64,000 nucleotides of DNA from DASUBV01 sp036501025 (GTDB lineage Bacteria; Actinomycetota; Actinomycetes; Streptosporangiales; Streptosporangiaceae): contig DASYBB010000067.1 in NCBI GenBank assembly GCA_036501025.1, forward strand, positions 48,187 through 112,186, given 5' to 3'. Made by a program: the position numbers and the translations under genes. Below, in pieces: positions 54,101-62,691 of the stretch. The stretch's first letter is position 1; the number at the start of each line of letters is the position of its first letter. Under the pieces are notes generated by a model that was not told the DNA's origin, did not search any database, and was given only the letters and a program-made list of their open reading frames with translations.

Positions 54101-54837
54101 TCCTGGCCCGCCACGAACTCGGCCCACCGCTGGCGGCCGTCGGCGTGGTCGGGGGCGGTATTGAGGCCGTCGGCGAAGCTCCGGTAGAGGCGGCCGGGCA
54201 GCCGCAGGTTCAGCACCGCCCGCGGCCGGCCGAGCCGCGCCCGCCAGGCGGCGACCAGCTGCCAGCCGTTCAGCACCTCCGGGCCGCCGAAGTCCGGCGC
54301 CCGGCCCAGCGCCGGCCCGGCCAGCACCTCGGCCACCCGGCCGGCCACCTCGGCCGCCGCCACGCTCTGGAACAGGGCATCCAGCGGCAGCGGCGCCACC
54401 GGCAGCCGGGCCGCCCCCCGCAGCGCGGTCGCCAGCAGCTCGTGGAACTGGGTGGCCCGCAGCACGGTGGCCGGCGTCGCGCTGCCGCCGATGAGCTCCT
54501 CGCAGGCCAGCTTGGTCCGGAAGTAGCCGTACGGGATGGCGTCGACGCCGACGATCGACACGTACACCAGGTGCCGGCACGACGGCAGCGCGTCCAGCAG
54601 GTTCGCGGTCTGCCGCTTGTCCGTGCGCCCCATCCGGTGGTCGGAGGCGGCGTGCACGACCAGCTCGGCCCCCGCGCCGGCCTCGGCCACGCCGGCCCCG
54701 GTGGCCAGGTCGCCGACGTGCGTCCCGGCCCCCGGCCGCCGGGACAGGACCCGGACCTCATGGCCGCGGGCGGCCAGGATGGGGACGAGAAGCCGGCCCA
54801 GTGTGCCGCTGCCGCCGGTGACGAGGACGATGCTCAC
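54097..54837 (-). CDS. NAD(P)-binding NmrA/SDR-like oxidoreductase
   Basis: 246-residue atypical short-chain dehydrogenase with VLVTGGSGTLGRLLVPIL at the N-terminus, the sheet motif VVHAASDH and the helix YFRTKLACEELI. This fits the NmrA or complex-I NDUFA9-like branch, which senses or uses NAD(P). GTG start at 54837. It sits in an operon with a DHFR-like reductase upstream and the kinase downstream. Confidence 0.85.
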   Translation of the reverse strand: MSIVLVTGGSGTLGRLLVPILAARGHEVRVLSRRPGAGTHVGDLATGAGVAEAGAGAELVVHAASDHRMGRTDKRQTANLLDALPSCRHLVYVSIVGVDAIPYGYFRTKLACEELIGGSATPATVLRATQFHELLATALRGAARLPVAPLPLDALFQSVAAAEVAGRVAEVLAGPALGRAPDFGGPEVLNGWQLVAAWRARLGRPRAVLNLRLPGRLYRSFADGLNTAPDHADGRQRWAEFVAGQE

Positions 54838-54889
54838 GACGTTAAGGTAGCCCGTCCGCGGGCGGGGCGCGCGCGTACAGGCCGCCCGG

Positions 54890-55507
54890 TCAGGGCAGCA
54901 CGCGATAGGTCACGTGCGTCACCGCGCTCGCCGCCCGCGACTCCACCTGCTCGAGCTTCAGCGCCGGGACGCCCTCGAACAGCCGGGTGCCGGCCCCGAA
55001 GGTGAACGGCACGATGTGCAGCCGCAGCTCGTCGATCAGGCCGGCCGTCAGGTACTCGTTGATCGTCGTCGCGCCGCCCTGGACCGAGACCGGCCTGCCG
55101 CCGGCGGCCGCGCGGGCCTGGGCCAGCGCCGCCTCGATTCCGTCGGTGACGAAGTAGTACGTGGTGCCGCCGTCCATCGGCTGTGGCTCGCGCGCGTGAT
55201 GGGTGAGCACGAAGACCGGGCCGTGGAACGGCGGATCGTCGCCCCACCAGCCGTTCCACGGCCGGTCCCACTCCCCGCGCACGGGGCCGAACATGTTGCG
55301 ACCCATGATGAACGCCCCGGCCGCGGTCACCTGGCCGACCTCGGCCCGGTTCTCGTCGGGGGTGTCGAACATCCAGCTGTGCAGCCGGCCGCCGCGCCCG
55401 TCGCCGCCGTCGTCCCCGAACGGGCGTTCCTCGGTCTGGTTGAGCCCGGCCGAGTAGCCGTCGGCCGAGATCGTGAGGTCGCTGATCACCCTGTCGATTC
55501 TTGCCAC
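54890..55507 (-). CDS. dihydrofolate reductase-family protein (RibD C-terminal-like)
   Basis: 205 residues of the RibD-C/DHFR fold, a flavin- or NADPH-dependent reductase family. Conserved parts are SADGYSAG, AFIMGRNMFGPVRGEW, PVFVLTHHAREP and the nucleotide site VQGGATTINEYLTAGLIDEL. The GTG at 55507 (VARIDRVISDLTIS) is preferred to the longer frame to 55597, since the family starts with this strand; no good Shine-Dalgarno sequence is seen. First gene of the minus-strand operon, divergent from the VOC gene. Confidence 0.87.
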   Translation of the reverse strand: MARIDRVISDLTISADGYSAGLNQTEERPFGDDGGDGRGGRLHSWMFDTPDENRAEVGQVTAAGAFIMGRNMFGPVRGEWDRPWNGWWGDDPPFHGPVFVLTHHAREPQPMDGGTTYYFVTDGIEAALAQARAAAGGRPVSVQGGATTINEYLTAGLIDELRLHIVPFTFGAGTRLFEGVPALKLEQVESRAASAVTHVTYRVLP

Positions 55508-55678
55508 GGGGGATAGCTTCGCTGCTTCGCGGCGGCGATGCCAGGTCCCGATGTCATCAGCCGGCGCCGGTCTTCGCGGGTGGCCGGCCGATGACAAACA
55601 TCACCGGCGTGATGCCGCCCGGCGCGCCCGTCCGAAACGTTCAAGACACCCGCCGGGCCGGCCGCTAGCGTGCGGGAC

Positions 55679-56080
55679 ATGAAACTTCAGCTCGCTCTCG
55701 TGGAACTGGTGGTCGCCGACATGGCCGCCACCCTGGCCTTTTACCGGCGCGTGGGCCTGGACATCCCGGCTGACGCGGACCAGGCGCCGCACGTCGACGT
55801 GGCGGTGGGCGACGGCCTGCGGCTCGCGTTCGACACGGAGGAGACGATCCTGTCGTTCGACCCGCAGTGGTCACGGCCGGCCGGGGGCCACCGGGCCGCG
55901 CTGGCCTTCGCCTGCGACAGCCCGGCCGCGGTCGACGCGGCCTACGCCGACCTGACCGGCGCCGGCTACGAGGGCCACCTCGCGCCGTGGGACGCCTTCT
56001 GGGGCATGCGCTACGCCGTGGTCCACGACCCCGACGGCACCCCCGTCGACCTGTTCGCGTACCAGCCCGCGGCCTCCTGA
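55679..56080 (+). CDS. VOC-family (glyoxalase/bleomycin resistance-like) protein
   Basis: 133-residue paired beta-alpha-beta fold protein; VELVVADMAATLAFYRRVGLD and AVVHDPDGTPVDLFAY are the two module signatures. Family members include glyoxalases, dioxygenases and antibiotic-binding proteins, so function is open. TAGCGT (55666-55671) lies 7 nt before the ATG with no Shine-Dalgarno sequence, fitting a leaderless mRNA. Convergent with the AraC-type gene. Confidence 0.88.
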   Translation: MKLQLALVELVVADMAATLAFYRRVGLDIPADADQAPHVDVAVGDGLRLAFDTEETILSFDPQWSRPAGGHRAALAFACDSPAAVDAAYADLTGAGYEGHLAPWDAFWGMRYAVVHDPDGTPVDLFAYQPAAS

Positions 56081-56100
56081 CCCGGGCCGGACGGGCGGCC

Positions 56101-56784
56101 TCAGCCGACCAGCAGGACCGTCGGCGGGGCGCCGCCGAGGGCGGCCAGCTCCCGGGTCAGGTGGGCCTGGTCGGCGTAGCCGCACACGGCGGCCACCTCG
56201 GCCAGCGGCAGGCCGGCCCGGGCCCGGTCCAGGGCGCGGGTCATCCGGAGGATCCGGCTCAGGCGGCGCGGGCCGTACCCGAAGACCGGCAGGCAGCGCC
56301 GGTGCAGCTGGCGGGCGCTCAGCCCGAGCTGGTCCGCCATCTGGGCGACCGGCGCCGCCCGCCGGGCCAGCGCGTGCACCCGGGCGCCCAGCGGGTCTAC
56401 GGGGCGGTCGCGCACGGCCCCGGCCAGCCACGCCAGCAGGCCGGCGGCCGGGTCAGCGGCCACGTGCTCGGCCAGCGGCCGCGCGGCCGCCTCCGGCCAC
56501 ACCTGCGCCAGGCCGGGGCTCAGGTCGAGCAGCTCCGACGCCGGCAGCCCCAGCAGCGCGGGCCCGAGACCGCGGTGGAACCGGAGCCCGGTGTAGGTGC
56601 TCCCGGCCGCGCTCTCATGCCACCGCGCGGCCGAGTCCGGCCCCGCCACGAGCAGCTGGCGGCCGTCCCAGACCAGGTCCACGCAGCCGTCGGGCAGGAT
56701 CCGCGAACGGGTCTGCGCCCGGGCGGTGCTGCGCTCCCACAGCTCCACGCCCGGCACCCCGGTCGCCCGCTCCCGGTACGCCAC
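56101..56784 (-). CDS. AraC-family transcriptional regulator
   Basis: 227 residues with a N-terminal sensing domain (SRILPDGCVDLVWDGRQLLVAG, a DUF6597-like start) and C-terminal paired HTH motifs (MADQLGLSARQLHRRC and LAEVAAVCGYADQAHLTREL). GTG start 16 bp after the epimerase stop, so the two are co-transcribed and the regulator may control the epimerase or the adjacent VOC gene. The signal is unknown. Confidence 0.9.
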   Translation of the reverse strand: MAYRERATGVPGVELWERSTARAQTRSRILPDGCVDLVWDGRQLLVAGPDSAARWHESAAGSTYTGLRFHRGLGPALLGLPASELLDLSPGLAQVWPEAAARPLAEHVAADPAAGLLAWLAGAVRDRPVDPLGARVHALARRAAPVAQMADQLGLSARQLHRRCLPVFGYGPRRLSRILRMTRALDRARAGLPLAEVAAVCGYADQAHLTRELAALGGAPPTVLLVG

Positions 56785-56800
56785 CGCGCCCGCGGCTCCC

Positions 56801-57673
56801 TCAGCCGCCCGGCGCCGCGGCGTCCGCGGCGACGTGGTCGCGCCAGGAATGGGCGGGCTCGAAGCCGAGCACCGCGCGGGCGCGGTCGATGGCCAGCAGC
56901 GTGCCGAACTCGCCGACGTCGCGGGTCAGCTTGACCTCGGGGAACACCTCGGCCAGCAGCTCGGCCGACGGCCGGTTCATGACGGTGTCGGCCGCGGCGA
57001 TGATGAAACTCGGGCTGTCCGCGACGGCATCGCCCGGGGCGGACAGGGCCAGCCGGCACGCGGCCGCCACGTCCCGCTCGTCGATGTAGCCCCACATGTT
57101 CCACCGGCGGGCGCGGGCGTCGGCCCAGAACGAGGGGAACTTCGCGTAGTCGGCCGGGGCCATGATGTTGGAGAAGCGCAGCGCCACGAACGGGATGCCC
57201 GACCACTGGGCGATGTGCCCGGCGATGGTCTCGCTGGCCACCTTCGAGAGCGCGTAGGAGGAGGTCGGGAGCGGATAGTGGTCCTCGTCGGCCGGCGCGT
57301 AGCGCGGCGGCACGTCGAAGGGCAGCCCGAGCGTCGTCTCGCTCGACGCCCACACCACCCGGCTCAGGCCGAGGCTGGCCGCGGCGGTGAAGACGTTGTA
57401 GTTCATCGTGATGTTCGCGTTGAAGGTGACGGCGGGCGTCTCCAGCCCGGGGGCCGGGATGTTGGCCAGGTGGACGACTGCCTCGGCGCCCCGCAGCGCC
57501 TCGACGGCCTGGCCGTAGTCGGTCAGGTCGGCGCGCAGCATCCCGGCCTCCCGGTCCGGCCGGCTGACCACGGCGTCGGTGGCCATCACGTCGTAGCCGT
57601 GCTCCCGCAGGTCGGCGACCACGGCCCGCCCGGCCTGCCCGCTCGCTCCCGTTACGCTTACCCGCTGCCCCAT
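56801..57673 (-). CDS. NAD-dependent epimerase/dehydratase
   Basis: 290-residue extended SDR. The NAD site is VTGASGQAGRAVV, the catalytic motif SYALSK (YxxxK) and upstream serine in WASSETTLG. The sugar-nucleotide region contains ALRFSNIMAP. It probably acts on a nucleotide sugar or related uronic acid; the exact substrate is unclear. Downstream AraC gene is in the same unit. Between its start and the next gene (57674-57887) lies a hairpin, GGTTCTCGGC / GCCGAGAGCC, at 57817-57854. Confidence 0.88.
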   Translation of the reverse strand: MGQRVSVTGASGQAGRAVVADLREHGYDVMATDAVVSRPDREAGMLRADLTDYGQAVEALRGAEAVVHLANIPAPGLETPAVTFNANITMNYNVFTAAASLGLSRVVWASSETTLGLPFDVPPRYAPADEDHYPLPTSSYALSKVASETIAGHIAQWSGIPFVALRFSNIMAPADYAKFPSFWADARARRWNMWGYIDERDVAAACRLALSAPGDAVADSPSFIIAAADTVMNRPSAELLAEVFPEVKLTRDVGEFGTLLAIDRARAVLGFEPAHSWRDHVAADAAAPGG

Positions 57674-57887
57674 CGCTGTCCTCTCGCCACGCGCCGGCCT
57701 GGATCATGAGTCCTCACTGGCATGCTAGGGCGTGCCGTAACCCGTCAATTTTACCGGCCGGGCCGCGGCCGGCCCGGGGCCAGCTCAGCGCGGAGCACGG
57801 AGCTCCCCCGGTCAGCGGTTCTCGGCCCTGTTGTTGATCGCTTCGCCGAGAGCCCGGAAGTCGGCCCCGGCCCCGGCGATGGTCTGG

Positions 57888-58721
57888 TCAGAACGGGGAG
57901 CGGGCGTAGCGCCGGGTGCACAGCGGCACGAACACGGCCAGCAGCACGGCGGTCCAGGCCAGCGACGCGACGACCGGGTGCTCCAGCGGCCAGGCCCCGT
58001 TGGCCGGGGCGGCGGGGCTGCCGAGCAGCTGGCGGGCGGCGGCGGCCAGCGCGCTGATCGGGTTCCAGTCGGCGATCAGGCGCAGCCAGCCGGGCATGCC
58101 CGACGTGGGCACGAACACGTTGGACACCATGGTGACCGGGAAGACGAGGATCGAGGCCTGGGCGGCCGTCTCCTCCTTCCCGATGACCAGGCCGAGGTAC
58201 AGGCCCACCCAGGTCGCGGCGAACTGGAAGGCCAGCAGCAGGAGCAGCGCGGCCGCCGCGTCAGCCGGCCCGCGGTCGATCCGCCAGCCGACGACCAGGC
58301 CGCACAGGGCCATCAGGATGAAGCTGATCAGGCCGTAGACCGAGGTCGCGGCGGCCTGGCCGAAGGGCACGGCCGCCCGGCTGATAGGCAGCGAGCGGAA
58401 CCGGTCGACCACGCCCCGGGTCGTGTCCCTGGCCATGGCGACCATGGACGGCAGGATGTTGCTGGCGATCGTGGCGAACAGCCCCGAGACCAGGAAGGCG
58501 CGGTAGTTGCCGCCGCCGGGCACCGCGATGGCGCTGCCGAAGACGTAGCCGAAGATGAGGACCAGGAAGACAGGCGCGCCCAGGGTCAGCGCGATCGACC
58601 CCGGATCGTGCCCGAGCTTGGTCAGCACCCGCTGGGCGGCGGCCAGTCCCTCAGCCGTGGCCCGACGGGCCCGCGCCGGGCGGTCCGGCGCTGACGGCCG
58701 GGCCGCGGTCACGGCGGTCAT
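57888..58721 (-). CDS. ABC-2 type transporter permease (DrrB-like)
   Basis: 277-residue ABC-2 permease with six predicted helices and the family motif RFRSLPISRAAVPFGQAAATSVYGL on the loop after helix 2. It is the membrane partner of the upstream DrrA-type ATPase, whose stop overlaps its start (ATGA). DrrAB systems export daunorubicin-like drugs or lipids. N-terminal ~30 residues are Arg/Ala/Pro-rich. Confidence 0.92.
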   Translation of the reverse strand: MTAVTAARPSAPDRPARARRATAEGLAAAQRVLTKLGHDPGSIALTLGAPVFLVLIFGYVFGSAIAVPGGGNYRAFLVSGLFATIASNILPSMVAMARDTTRGVVDRFRSLPISRAAVPFGQAAATSVYGLISFILMALCGLVVGWRIDRGPADAAAALLLLLAFQFAATWVGLYLGLVIGKEETAAQASILVFPVTMVSNVFVPTSGMPGWLRLIADWNPISALAAAARQLLGSPAAPANGAWPLEHPVVASLAWTAVLLAVFVPLCTRRYARSPF

Positions 58722-59668
58722 GCCGCGGCCCCCGCCGGGCGCCCATGGCCGGTCCGGTCCAGGAAGACCTCGTCCAGCGTCGGCCGCCGGACGCTGACGT
58801 CCTCCGCCTGCAGGCCGGCCGTATCTAGCTGGCGGACCAGCTCAGGCAGGCTGACCGCGCCCGCCGGAACAGGTGCCGTGAGGCGCCGCCGGTCCGGATC
58901 CTCGCTGGGCGCCGCCGTGGCCCAGCGGGACAGCACGGCCGCGGCGGCGCCCAGGTCGCCGGCGTCGGCCAGGATGACGTCCACGCGCGTGCCGATCGCG
59001 TCCTTCAGCTCGTCGGGGCTGCCGTGGGCGACCGCGCGGCCGCCGTCGATGATGACCACCGTGTCGGCGATCTCGTCCGCCTCGGCCAGGTACTGCGTGC
59101 TGAGCAGGACCGTGGTCCCGCCCCGGGCCAGGCCGCGGACCGTGGACCAGATCTCGGCCCGGCTGCGCGGGTCCAGCCCGGTCGTCGGCTCGTCCAGGAT
59201 CAGCACCGGGGGAGCGATGATCAGGCTCGCCATCAGGTCCAGCCGCCGGCGCATCCCGCCCGACCACGTCTTGACCAGGCGCCCGCCGGCCTCAGCGAGC
59301 TCGAACTCGGCCAGCAGCGCCGCGGCCCGCTGCCGGGCCGCCCGCCGCCCGAGGTGCAGCATGAGCCCGATGATGACCAGGTTCTCCTGGCCGGTGAGGT
59401 CATCGTCGACCGCCGCGTGCTGGCCGACCAGGCCGATGCTGGCCCGGACCTGGCCCGGCTGGCGGGCGACGTCATGCCCGGCGATGGCGGCCCGGCCGGC
59501 ATCCGGGCGGGTCAGCGTGGCCAGGATCCGGACCGCGGTGGTCTTGCCCGCCCCGTTCGGGCCGAGCAGGGCGCACACCTGGCCGGCCGCCACGGCCAGG
59601 TCGAGCCCGTCGAGCGCCGTTACCGCGCCGAACGACTTGGTGAGGCCGGCGGCCTCGATCGTCATCAT
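58718..59668 (-). CDS. ABC transporter ATP-binding protein (DrrA-like)
   Basis: 316-residue ATPase of the daunorubicin-resistance type. Walker A GPNGAGKTT, signature WSGGMRRRLD, Walker B LILDEPTTGLD and a C-terminal DrrA domain (LPELVRQLDTAGLQAEDVSVRRPTLDEVF region). The start is the ATG at 59668 (or 59665) with GGGGAG upstream; the longer frame to 59692 would run into the operator. A double palindrome just upstream and a divergent TetR gene indicate drug-inducible control. Confidence 0.93.
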   Translation of the reverse strand: MMTIEAAGLTKSFGAVTALDGLDLAVAAGQVCALLGPNGAGKTTAVRILATLTRPDAGRAAIAGHDVARQPGQVRASIGLVGQHAAVDDDLTGQENLVIIGLMLHLGRRAARQRAAALLAEFELAEAGGRLVKTWSGGMRRRLDLMASLIIAPPVLILDEPTTGLDPRSRAEIWSTVRGLARGGTTVLLSTQYLAEADEIADTVVIIDGGRAVAHGSPDELKDAIGTRVDVILADAGDLGAAAAVLSRWATAAPSEDPDRRRLTAPVPAGAVSLPELVRQLDTAGLQAEDVSVRRPTLDEVFLDRTGHGRPAGAAA

Positions 59669-59692
59669 GCTGCTCCCCTCTCGCAGAAACAT

Positions 59693-59719
59693 CGTACAAG
59701 GTACGTCGTACTAGGTACG
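59693..59719. promoter_or_regulatory. tandem TetR-type operators between drrAB-like genes and tetR-like gene
   Basis: Two 13-bp palindromes, CGTACAAGGTACG (59693-59705) and CGTACTAGGTACG (59707-59719), separated by one T. On the minus strand, TACGAT within the first copy could be the -10 of the exporter promoter, so binding would block it. Symmetry and duplication are exact; the identity of the regulator (the TetR gene 0.3 kb away) is inferred. Confidence 0.8.
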
Positions 59720-59991
59720 GTAATGCATGGCTCACCGGGTCCGGGCACGGGGTGGCAAGGTAGACAGGCCGCGCCCGGCCCCGGGCGCGGGATGCCTGGT
59801 CAGTCACCGGCGGGCCGTCGCGGAGCGGCGATCGACGGTCGGAAGCGGCCGGCGCGGCGGGCTGGCGGCGGGTGGCGGCGGTCCAGGCGCAGGTTCGAGC
59901 GCTGGTCCGCGGCGGACGCCGCGAGGTGCGACGGGCCGCCCGCAGCCGGGCCGATGCGGGAGCGCGGATGATGGTCGGCGACGGACTGACA

Positions 59992-60051
59992 CGGAGGTGC
60001 GGATGACGGTCGGCAGCGGGCCGGCGCGGAGGTGCGGATGACGGTCGGCAG
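59992..60051 (+). repeat. 35-bp direct duplication including ribosome binding site and start codon of tetR-like gene
   Basis: A 25-bp segment with GGAGG, spacer and ATGACGG occurs at 59992-60016 and again at 60027-60051. A third, decayed copy lies near 59963-59985. The first full copy opens a 12-codon frame (MTVGSGPARRCG) whose TGA overlaps the ATG of the regulator. The rest of the 59720-59991 spacer is GC-rich with no gene seen. Confidence 0.8.
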
Positions 60052-60724
60052 TGCGCGGCCGGACGGGCCGCGGCGGCGGGGACCGCGGCCGCGGCATACG
60101 CACGTGCAGGTGGTCGAGGCGGCCGTGGCCATCGCAGGTGAGCAGGGCCTCGACGCCGTCACGATCCGGTCGGTCGCGGCCCGGCTCGGGGCCGGCGCGA
60201 TGTCGCTCTACAGCTACGTGCCGGACAAGCAGACGCTGATCTACGACATGGTGGAGCGGGTCAGCGCCGAGCTGGAACTTCCGCCCGAGCCCAGCGGCGA
60301 CTGGCGCGCGGACTTGCGGCTGCTGGCCCGCCGCCAGCGTGCCCTGCTGCACCGGCACCCGTGGCTGATCACGGCGACGTCGCACCGCCAGCCGCTCGGC
60401 CCCGACACCCTGGCCTACCTGGAGTTCACGCTGGCCGTCCTGGAGCCCGCCGGCCTGGCCGCGCCCGCCGCGCTGGAGGCCGTGGCCCTGCTCAACGGCC
60501 TCGTCATCAACCTGGTGCGCGCCGAGCTGGCCGACCGGGACGCCCCCGCCCGCCCGGCCGCTGCCGCGGCCAGCCAGGCCCGGCTGGCCGAGCTGCTGGC
60601 CACCGGGCGCTATCCGCGGTTCACCGCCGCCATCTCGGCCAGCGGGCCGCCGGGCCTGGACCTGGCCGAGAATTTCGACCGCATCGTCGGCCGGATGCTG
60701 GACGGCCTCATCGGGCGGAGTTAG
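60038..60724 (+). CDS. TetR-family transcriptional regulator
   Basis: 228 residues. An Arg/Pro-rich leader of ~20 residues, then HTH (LDAVTIRSVAARLGAGAMSLYSYVPDKQTLIYDMVE), then a tetracycline-repressor-like C-terminal domain (about 85-210). The ATG at 60038 has GGAGG 5 nt upstream. It is divergent from the DrrAB-type exporter, with tandem palindromes between, so it most likely represses that exporter and itself until a drug binds. A short upstream frame overlaps its start. Confidence 0.92.
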   Translation: MTVGSARPDGPRRRGPRPRHTHVQVVEAAVAIAGEQGLDAVTIRSVAARLGAGAMSLYSYVPDKQTLIYDMVERVSAELELPPEPSGDWRADLRLLARRQRALLHRHPWLITATSHRQPLGPDTLAYLEFTLAVLEPAGLAAPAALEAVALLNGLVINLVRAELADRDAPARPAAAAASQARLAELLATGRYPRFTAAISASGPPGLDLAENFDRIVGRMLDGLIGRS

Positions 60725-61106
60725 GCGTGCTCGCGCTGCGGGCCGTCTGGGCCTGCTGAAGGGCCCAGGCCATTAGTGGTTCGGATTGCCGATAAAACCG
60801 GGGTACGAAACGAGCCACTAAGGCCGAGAGCTCCTCGCGCGCCCGGCATCAGGCCGGCGGGTGAAGTCGCTGAGGCTGGTGGGGCTGGTGGGAGGGCGAC
60901 AGTGCTGCCCGCGGGGGGCTCGTGCCCGCCGGGGGCCAGCGCCCGCGGGGGCACAGGCTCCGTGCCGGGGCCGGTACCCGTCTCGGTGCAGGTGCTCGCC
61001 GATGATTGGCACGTTATCGGGGCAATAGTCCCGCGGCGCGAAATCCCGTCGTACTGTCATCAGCTATGCGCATTCAGACGACTGAGCGTGAATGGACTGA
61101 GCGGGC
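60725..61106. other. 382-bp intergenic region
   Basis: Besides the inverted repeat at 60768-60825, listed separately, the region holds no gene I can support; an apparent frame across it lacks recognisable protein features. The part 61000-61106 is less GC-biased and probably carries the promoter of the following membrane protein gene. Confidence 0.4.
60768..60825. terminator. imperfect ~15-bp inverted repeat after tetR-like gene
   Basis: GGCCATTAGTGGTTCG (60768-60783) pairs with CGAGCCACTAAGGCC (60811-60825) apart from one extra base and one mismatch; the loop is 27 nt. It starts 44 bp after the regulator stop, so termination is the simplest reading; an operator or a miniature mobile element end is also possible. 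Confidence 0.4.
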
Positions 61107-61820
61107 GTGACCGCGGCCAGCTTTATCGCGTCGCTGGTCAGCTCCCTGGCCTGGCCCGCGGTTATCGTGGCCATCCTGGTGATCTTCCACCGGCAGTTCG
61201 GCACCATGCTGGACCGGCTGGCCCGGGTCCGGCTCGGGGCCAGCGGCACCGAGGCGGACGGGGACTGGTCCCAGGCCGAGGCCGCCGTGCGGCAGAGCCT
61301 GGCGGCCGCCCGCTCGTCCGGCGCTGCCCTGCCCGGTGGCCCGCCCGGCCAGCCCGGCTCAGGCCCGTCGGGCTCCGGCTCGGGCTCGGGCGGCTCGGGC
61401 TCGGGCGGCTCGCGCTCCGGGCGGGGCGCGGGGCGGGATGACGGGGGGAGCGGCCCGTCCGGCCGGGACACCACGGCCCGGCAGGGGCTGATCGAGGACC
61501 GGTGGCAGGCGCTGACCGCCGAGCTCCGCGAGGTCATCGCGCGGTCCGACCCGGCGGGGGCCGGGCAGGCCGGGGCCGGCTTCGATCAGCTCCTGGACAC
61601 CGCGCTGCGGGCCGGGCTGCTCGATTCGGCGACGGTGCGCTCCCTGGACGGGCTGGCCCGGCTGCGGACCATCGCGCGGACCAGCGCCGGGCTGACCGAG
61701 AAGCAGGCCCAGGAATTCGGCGTCCTGGCCGATGCGCTCAGCTACACGATGCGGCGGAGCGGCCCGGCGCGGCCGGACCCGGCCGCGCCCAGCGGGCCGC
61801 GCGTCTGGCCCGCCTCCTGA
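61107..61820 (+). CDS. membrane protein with Gly/Ser-rich linker
   Basis: 237 residues. One N-terminal membrane helix (about 5-26, FIASLVSSLAWPAVIVAILVI), a short helical part, a Gly/Ser linker (~70-120) and a C-terminal helical domain (LIEDRWQALTAELREVIAR; LLDTALRAGLLDSATVRSLDGLARLRTIA). Similar tail domains occur in uncharacterised actinobacterial membrane proteins. GTG start. Convergent with the next minus-strand gene; function unknown. Confidence 0.75.
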   Translation: MTAASFIASLVSSLAWPAVIVAILVIFHRQFGTMLDRLARVRLGASGTEADGDWSQAEAAVRQSLAAARSSGAALPGGPPGQPGSGPSGSGSGSGGSGSGGSRSGRGAGRDDGGSGPSGRDTTARQGLIEDRWQALTAELREVIARSDPAGAGQAGAGFDQLLDTALRAGLLDSATVRSLDGLARLRTIARTSAGLTEKQAQEFGVLADALSYTMRRSGPARPDPAAPSGPRVWPAS

Positions 61821-61869
61821 GCGCCGGCCCCTGGGTGCTTCAGCGGGCGGGCCAGAATCCCGGTGCGCC

Positions 61870-62205
61870 TCAGGGGGCCGTGGCGGTGGCGCCCGCGGGG
61901 GCGGCGATGCCGGCCAGGCGGCACTGGGGGCGGAAGAGCCTCGGCGCCAGGCCGGTGCCGGCGTAGGCGTCGGCGCACAGGCGGGCCGCCTTGCCGCCGC
62001 ACGCGTGCACCAGCGAGCCGCCCATGGTGCTGGGCAGGTTCACGGTGATGCAGCCGTTGCTCGAGGCACCGTAGGAGCCGGGCGCCGCCGCCGCCCAGAT
62101 GCCGACCCCGGCCAGGACGGCCACGATGACAGCGCCGATCGCCGCGATGACGCGCTTGTCGCGGCGGGTGACCGGCTCGGCCTGGGGGATGGACGCAAAG
62201 GGCAT
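61870..62205 (-). CDS. small membrane-anchored extracytoplasmic protein
   Basis: 111 residues. After RRDKR a single hydrophobic segment (about 18-41, VIAAIGAVIVAVLAGVGIWAAAA) anchors the protein; the outer part has four cysteines (GCITV, HACGG, RLCAD, PQCRL), likely two disulfides. No family name is known to me. The ATG at 62205 is 126 bp from the divergent gene of the toxin pair. Confidence 0.7.
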   Translation of the reverse strand: MPFASIPQAEPVTRRDKRVIAAIGAVIVAVLAGVGIWAAAAPGSYGASSNGCITVNLPSTMGGSLVHACGGKAARLCADAYAGTGLAPRLFRPQCRLAGIAAPAGATATAP

Positions 62206-62331
62206 GTGACCGGGAGTATAAGCAACATTGACCCCCGGCGCCCGGCGCGGCGGCGGTCCGGCTTCGAAAGAAGACCCGAAACTGGGCCGGGAGCCCGACT
62301 GCTGTGGCTCGGCAGCGGTTACCCTGTAGGT

Positions 62332-62685
62332 ATGACCACCCCGGCGAGCTCGTCAGCCCGGCCGCGCTACCAGGCGCGCCCCGGGCGGGTGGCGCTGGTC
62401 GCGGCCGACCTGGCCGACCTGCAGGGGCCGGCCGGCGGGATCGCGGAGCTGCCGCTGCGCCTGTTCTGGTGCCCGGACCGCACCTTCGACCTGGGCCAGC
62501 CGGGCATGCTGCGGTGGATGTACCAGACTGTGCTGTGCGAGGCCTCGCGCCCCGCGGACCTGACCGCCTACCTGCACGGTCCGACGCTGATCGCGGTGTG
62601 GCCGGACCTGTTCCTGCCCCGCGGCGTGCGGCAGGCGTGGGAGGACCGCCATCCGGCGCTGCGGGCGGCGGCCGCGGCGGCCTGA
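62332..62685 (+). CDS. probable antitoxin/partner protein of an AbiEii-type pair
   Basis: 117 residues: RPRYQARPGRVALVAADLADLQGPAGGIAEL, then LFWCPDRTFDLGQPGMLRWMYQTVLCEA and the C-terminal ALRAAAAAA. I recall this protein type directly upstream of AbiEii nucleotidyltransferases in many actinobacteria, which suggests a partner or antitoxin role; no DNA-binding motif is obvious. TACCCT (62320-62325) ends 6 nt before the ATG without a clear ribosome site, so the mRNA is probably leaderless. The next gene starts 6 bp after its stop. Confidence 0.7.
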   Translation: MTTPASSSARPRYQARPGRVALVAADLADLQGPAGGIAELPLRLFWCPDRTFDLGQPGMLRWMYQTVLCEASRPADLTAYLHGPTLIAVWPDLFLPRGVRQAWEDRHPALRAAAAAA

Positions 62686-62691
62686 TGCCCG

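Noticed and set aside
60776..61441. 221-codon plus-strand frame spanning the intergenic region and the start of the membrane protein
   Set aside because: It overlaps the better-supported frame from 61107 and has no recognisable features.
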